Shown here: piece by piece, positions 64,000 to 64,000 of the stretch | How the letters are laid out: every line of letters begins with the position of its first letter | Numbering within the stretch: position 1 is the first letter of the stretch | Assembly: GCA_020744425.1 (NCBI GenBank) | Contig: JAGMUV010000022.1 | Coordinates: forward strand, 558,001-622,000 | Direction: 5' to 3' | DNA length: 64,000 bases | Origin: Dactylonectria macrodidyma | Lineage: Eukaryota > Ascomycota > Sordariomycetes > Hypocreales > Nectriaceae | Notes under the pieces: generated by a model | Told to the model about the DNA's origin: nothing | The model's database searches: none | What the model saw: only the letters and a program-made list of their open reading frames with translations | Program-made: the position numbers and the translations under genes

Positions 64000-64000
64000 C

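Noticed and set aside
1..64000. CRISPR arrays, bacterial operons, giant-transposon captain (DUF3435) genes
   Set aside because: Looked for and not seen; the repeats present are LTRs, TPR coding repeats and short tandems, and no tyrosine-recombinase frame was recognised.

Overview
The window looks like nuclear DNA of a filamentous ascomycete (Pezizomycotina, probably Sordariomycete-like). The evidence is short introns (about 45-60 nt) with GTRAGT-type donors, CTAAC/CTGAC branch points and YAG acceptors; fungal families such as NsdD/SUB-1, PTH11/SAT4-like receptors, an APC-type GABA permease and an ATF-type bZIP factor; and dead genes whose stop codons look like CpA-to-TpA (RIP-type) damage. 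No bacterial operons, CRISPR arrays, rRNA or tRNA genes were seen.

Layout. 0-3 kb is a graveyard of transposon scraps: a Pif1-like helicase tail at the left edge, a zinc-knuckle transposase tail and a Ty3/gypsy reverse-transcriptase scrap. 3-14.3 kb is the most normal stretch: a two-exon GNAT acetyltransferase, a 293-bp MITE with TA target duplication, a four-exon PTH11-like receptor, a four-exon GABA-type permease, a P450 remnant, and an nsdD-like GATA factor with a long pyrimidine-rich leader. 15-28.5 kb mixes a broken beta-helix protein, an intact 905-codon gene of unknown function (two frames joined by a 57-nt intron), two inverted solo LTRs with perfect target duplications, a membrane-protein gene killed by six in-frame TAA/TAG stops, hAT remnants and a dead Asp f 4-like secreted protein. 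At 29-32.3 kb a tandem-chromodomain gene and a DNA-ligase-like gene lie tail to tail; both keep their frame but carry nonsense codons. From 35 to 42 kb there is an ATF-type bZIP gene, a third solo LTR, a Tad-like LINE fragment and a second, intact five-exon PTH11-like receptor. From 44.8 to 49.2 kb there is a 75-codon hydrophilin-like gene, a possible Whi5/Nrm1-like gene whose 3' end is replaced by LINE sequence, and a TPR gene with near-identical 45-residue repeats that ends where related proteins continue into a CHAT protease domain.

49-64 kb is nested transposons. The centrepiece is a complete 5,974-bp Ty1/copia element (51633-57606): 267-bp LTRs with no difference found by eye, CACCG target duplications, an initiator-tRNA-Met-like primer site and one uninterrupted 1,726-codon gag-pol frame. 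It sits between a hAT transposase tail and a piggyBac-like pseudogene. A Pif1-like helicase frame without an ATG and the 3' part of a second, acidic-linker copia family complete the right edge.

There is no operon-like cooperation. The host genes are isolated signalling, regulatory and transport genes in a compartment that has been invaded repeatedly and mutated in a RIP-like way, with at least two retroelement families (the complete copia and the solo-LTR family) active recently.
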